21,834 nucleotides of DNA from JACVRW01 sp035705985 (GTDB lineage: Bacteria > Actinomycetota > Thermoleophilia > Solirubrobacterales > Thermoleophilaceae), in the NCBI GenBank assembly GCA_035705985.1, contig DASSVP010000213.1, positions 1 to 21,834 on the forward strand, read 5' to 3'. The notes beneath the pieces were generated by a model. It searched no databases, was not told the DNA's origin, and saw nothing but the letters and a program-made list of their open reading frames with translations. Below are positions 19,714-21,834 of the stretch, piece by piece; position 1 is the first letter of the stretch, and every line of letters starts with the position of its first letter. Position numbers and translations under genes: made by a program.

Positions 19714-20894
19714 AGGAGCTCGACCTCCACGCGGTCGCCGGCCTCGGCGGCGCCATCACCCGCCGCGATCAGCGCCAGGCCGTCCGCGCCGAGCATCGAG
19801 GTGAGCATGTGCGAGCCCTGCTCGCCGGTGGGGCGGGCCGCGAGCCCGTCGTCGGTCTGGCTCAGGCGGACCCGGACGGCCTGCTCACGCCGGGGGTTGC
19901 GCGGGACCGCCTCGGTTAGCCTCGCGGTCACGTGGCGCGGCTCGGGCGGCGCGCCCTGCAGCGCCGCGAGAGCGGGCCGGGCGAAGAGCTGGAAGGTCAC
20001 CATGGCGGAAACGGGGTTGCCGGGCAGGCCGAACGCGAGCGTGCCCTCACGGACGCCGAACCAGGCGGGCTTCCCGGGTCGGAGGCTCACGCCCCAGAAG
20101 CGCTCCTCGACGCCGAGGTCGCGGAGCGTCTTCTTCACGTGATCGTGCGGCCCGACGGACACGCCGCCCGAGACCACGACGACATCGGCACGGTCGAGCG
20201 CGGCGCCGATGGCGCTGCGTGTGCCGCCGGGGTCGTCGGGCACCGACGAGCGGCCGGCCAGCTCCGCGCCGGCCCGTTCCACCTGTGCCGCGAGCGCGAA
20301 GCCATTGGAGCTGTAGATGCCTCCGGGCGGAAGCGGCTCGCCCGGCGGCGTCAGCTCGTCGCCGGTCACGAGGATGGCCACCCGCGGCCGGCGCGCGACA
20401 CGCACCTCAGCCCGGCCCACCGAGGCCGCGACACCAAGCTCGGCGGGCCCCATGGTCGTCCCCGCGGCCAGGACGGCAGTGCCCGCGGTGACGTCCTCAC
20501 CCGCGCGCCGGACATTCTGGCCCGGGCTGGTGTCCGGGACCCGCACGGTCCCGTTCGACGCCGTCACTCGCTCCACTGGGACCACGGCGTCGGCGCCCTC
20601 GGGCAGCTTTCCCCCGGTCGAGATCCGCACCGCGGCGCCCCGCTCCACGTCGATGTCCGCCGGATGTCCGGCTCGGGCCTCCCCGATCACCTCGAGCTCC
20701 GCGCCCGGCCCGGCGACCACGGCGTAGCCGTCCATGCCCGAGCTGTCGAAGGGCGGGACGTCGATGGCGCTCGTGACGTCCTCGGCGAGCACGCGGCCGA
20801 GGGCGTCGTCGAGCGCGACCGCCTCGTCCCCTAGCCGGGGGACGCTCTCGAGCACCCGCCTTCGGGCCTCGGCGATCGAGATCAGCTCGCTCAC
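19710..20894 (-). CDS. moeA: Molybdopterin molybdotransferase MoeA
   Basis: Inserts molybdate into adenylylated molybdopterin in molybdenum cofactor biosynthesis. From GTG 20894 it is 394 residues, normal for MoeA. Motifs: VSELISIAEARRRVLE at the start, PPFDSSGMDGYAV (47-59), ISTGGKLPEGADAVVPVE (91-108), VAILVTGDELTPPGEPLPPGGIYSSNG (172-198), VVVSGGVSVGPHDHVK (239-254), RPGKPAWFG and GLPGNPVSAMVTF. GTG 20894 is preferred because family members begin at this point and GGGAGAAG lies about nine bases upstream. An ATG at 20951 would add 19 unconserved residues and run to within six bases of the divergent diguanylate cyclase start. Confidence 0.94.
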   Translation of the reverse strand: MSELISIAEARRRVLESVPRLGDEAVALDDALGRVLAEDVTSAIDVPPFDSSGMDGYAVVAGPGAELEVIGEARAGHPADIDVERGAAVRISTGGKLPEGADAVVPVERVTASNGTVRVPDTSPGQNVRRAGEDVTAGTAVLAAGTTMGPAELGVAASVGRAEVRVARRPRVAILVTGDELTPPGEPLPPGGIYSSNGFALAAQVERAGAELAGRSSVPDDPGGTRSAIGAALDRADVVVVSGGVSVGPHDHVKKTLRDLGVEERFWGVSLRPGKPAWFGVREGTLAFGLPGNPVSAMVTFQLFARPALAALQGAPPEPRHVTARLTEAVPRNPRREQAVRVRLSQTDDGLAARPTGEQGSHMLTSMLGADGLALIAAGDGAAEAGDRVEVELL

Positions 20895-20942
20895 GCGCGC
20901 AATCTTCTCCCAAATTCGGTCCCAGTCCGCCGTTTCCGGGGG

Positions 20943-20948
20943 TAGAGT
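20943..20948 (+). promoter_or_regulatory. Candidate -10 box TAGAGT of the diguanylate cyclase gene
   Basis: TAGAGT ends nine bases before ATG 20958, matching the short spacing of other units here. It lies in the 63-base divergent gap to moeA when moeA starts at 20894. Confidence 0.45.
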
Positions 20949-20957
20949 CATCGCGAG

Positions 20958-21834
20958 ATGCCACCCGTCCGGGGACCACTCGCGCGCCTTGACCGGTCGC
21001 GGGACGAGCTAGCGAAGGCGTGGCTCGTTCGGCTCATCGAGCGGGCGTCGCTGGACGAGATCCGCGAGCTGCCGACGGAGCGGATCGCGCGCGAGCTTCC
21101 TGACCTGATCACCGAGATCGTGCGCGCCGTGTCGGAGGGCGAGGGCGACCCGTTCGAGCTCACGAAGGATCAGGCCGAGCGGGCGGCTTCGCTCGCGACC
21201 ATGCGCGGCGGCACGCGCGAGGTGCAGGCCGCGGACGTGGCTCGGGACGTCGTGACGCTCCAGAGCGTGCTGGTGCGCGCCCTCAGGGAGGAGATGGGCG
21301 ACGCGGACCCGGTCGGCGTCGCAGACGCGATCGAGCAGCTCGTCGAGGCGATCGGCGGGATACAGGCCGCCGCGCTCGAGGCGCACGTCCAGTCGCGGTC
21401 GCGCGAGCTCGAGTCGCAGGCGAACACCGATCCGCTCACCGGCCTCGGCAACCTGCGCGCGCTACAGCGCCAGCTCGTGAGCCTGGTCGACGTCCACAAG
21501 CGCTATCTGCACCCGTTCGGCCTGCTGCTGATGGACATCGACGGCCTCAAGCGGATCAACGACTCGTACGGCCACCAGGCGGGCGACCGGGTGCTGATGC
21601 AGGTGGCCATGTCGCTGCGGCGCTCGATCCGCTCGGTGGACACGGCGGCGCGCATGGGCGGCGACGAGTTCTGCGTGCTCCTGCCGCAGCAGGACCTGAA
21701 GAGCGCTGCGAAGCTCGCGGCCCGCCTCGCGACCGCGGTGGAGGAGGAGGTGGCGTCGCCCGGCGACCCGCCGGTGACGCTGTCGATCGGCGTCGCGGCC
21801 GCACCCGAGCACGGCGACGACGCGGAGGCCCTGA
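20958..21834 (+). CDS. Diguanylate cyclase (GGDEF) with N-terminal helical RsbRD-like domain, 3' end cut by window edge
   Basis: Open to the right edge; 292 residues visible from ATG 20958, soluble. Residues 15-145 are helical (KAWLVRLIERASLDEIRELPTERI ... LVEAIGGIQAAALEAHV) and resemble the RsbRD_N-type domain of stress-signalling co-antagonists; that assignment is tentative. The cyclase domain begins TDPLTGLGNLRAL (157-169), has the metal aspartate in LLLMDIDGLKRINDSYGH (189-206), the active loop RMGGDEF (232-238) and the inhibitory site R225-x-x-D228 exactly five residues upstream. It should therefore synthesise c-di-GMP and be product-inhibited. The last visible motif is LSIGVAAAPEH, so only the final ~30 residues of the cyclase domain, and any further domain, lie outside. 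Confidence 0.92.
   Translation, partial: MPPVRGPLARLDRSRDELAKAWLVRLIERASLDEIRELPTERIARELPDLITEIVRAVSEGEGDPFELTKDQAERAASLATMRGGTREVQAADVARDVVTLQSVLVRALREEMGDADPVGVADAIEQLVEAIGGIQAAALEAHVQSRSRELESQANTDPLTGLGNLRALQRQLVSLVDVHKRYLHPFGLLLMDIDGLKRINDSYGHQAGDRVLMQVAMSLRRSIRSVDTAARMGGDEFCVLLPQQDLKSAAKLAARLATAVEEEVASPGDPPVTLSIGVAAAPEHGDDAEAL

Noticed and set aside
20895..20951. moeA start at ATG 20951
   Set aside because: Adds 19 residues absent from typical MoeA and nearly meets the divergent cyclase start; GTG 20894 has a better ribosome-binding site and matches the family start.

Overview
The window is a very GC-rich stretch with short intergenic gaps, many GTG/TTG starts, four-base stop/start overlaps, TANNNT -10 hexamers lying almost on the start codon, an F420/PPOX-type enzyme, and HSD10-like and dodecin genes. 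Together these suggest a chromosomal segment of an actinobacterium, most likely class Thermoleophilia (Solirubrobacterales or relatives). The taxonomic call is an inference from gene content and style. I see no rRNA, tRNA, CRISPR array, transposase or phage gene.

Layout. 1-5026 (minus) is a tightly overlapped six-gene operon. It reads, in transcription order, an ABC ATPase with CBS-like tail, two permeases and a lipoprotein binding protein (a quaternary-amine/osmolyte importer), then MtnA (methylthioribose-1-phosphate isomerase) and a class II aldolase that runs off the left edge. 5099-6817 holds a small membrane-anchored helical protein (minus), a PPOX/F420-type oxidoreductase (plus) and a 3-mercaptopyruvate-type sulfurtransferase (minus) whose 3' end overlaps the oxidoreductase. 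6856-9546 holds a zinc alcohol dehydrogenase, a secreted two-module protein of unknown function (plus), and a lipase-like hydrolase (minus) converging on a shared CTAG stop. 9628-10569 is a quinone oxidoreductase. Directly behind it lies a decayed LuxR/NarL-type response regulator (10570-10903).

11019-15305 is the most interesting block. A class I cyclic-di-GMP riboswitch (GEMM-I) lies in the leader of a secreted subtilisin-like protease with C-terminal RVSFR repeats. The protease is followed four bases later by a membrane GAF-GGDEF-EAL protein that should make and/or degrade the riboswitch ligand. The block therefore looks like a self-contained c-di-GMP feedback circuit controlling an exported protease. 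A second diguanylate cyclase starts at 20958 and runs off the right edge.

15313-17474 (minus) carries a thiolase with its own promoter, and a dodecin plus HSD10-like short-chain dehydrogenase pair. A 12-bp-arm palindrome separates the two units. 17575-19058 (plus) is a four-helix membrane protein translationally coupled to class II fructose-1,6-bisphosphatase (GlpX). 19036-20894 (minus) is moeA coupled to a conserved-looking protein of unknown function.

Most first genes of transcription units have a TANNNT hexamer 6-12 bases before the start codon, which suggests that leaderless or very short-leader mRNAs are the rule here. Exceptions are the ABC operon, the dodecin gene and the protease gene, which have leaders.
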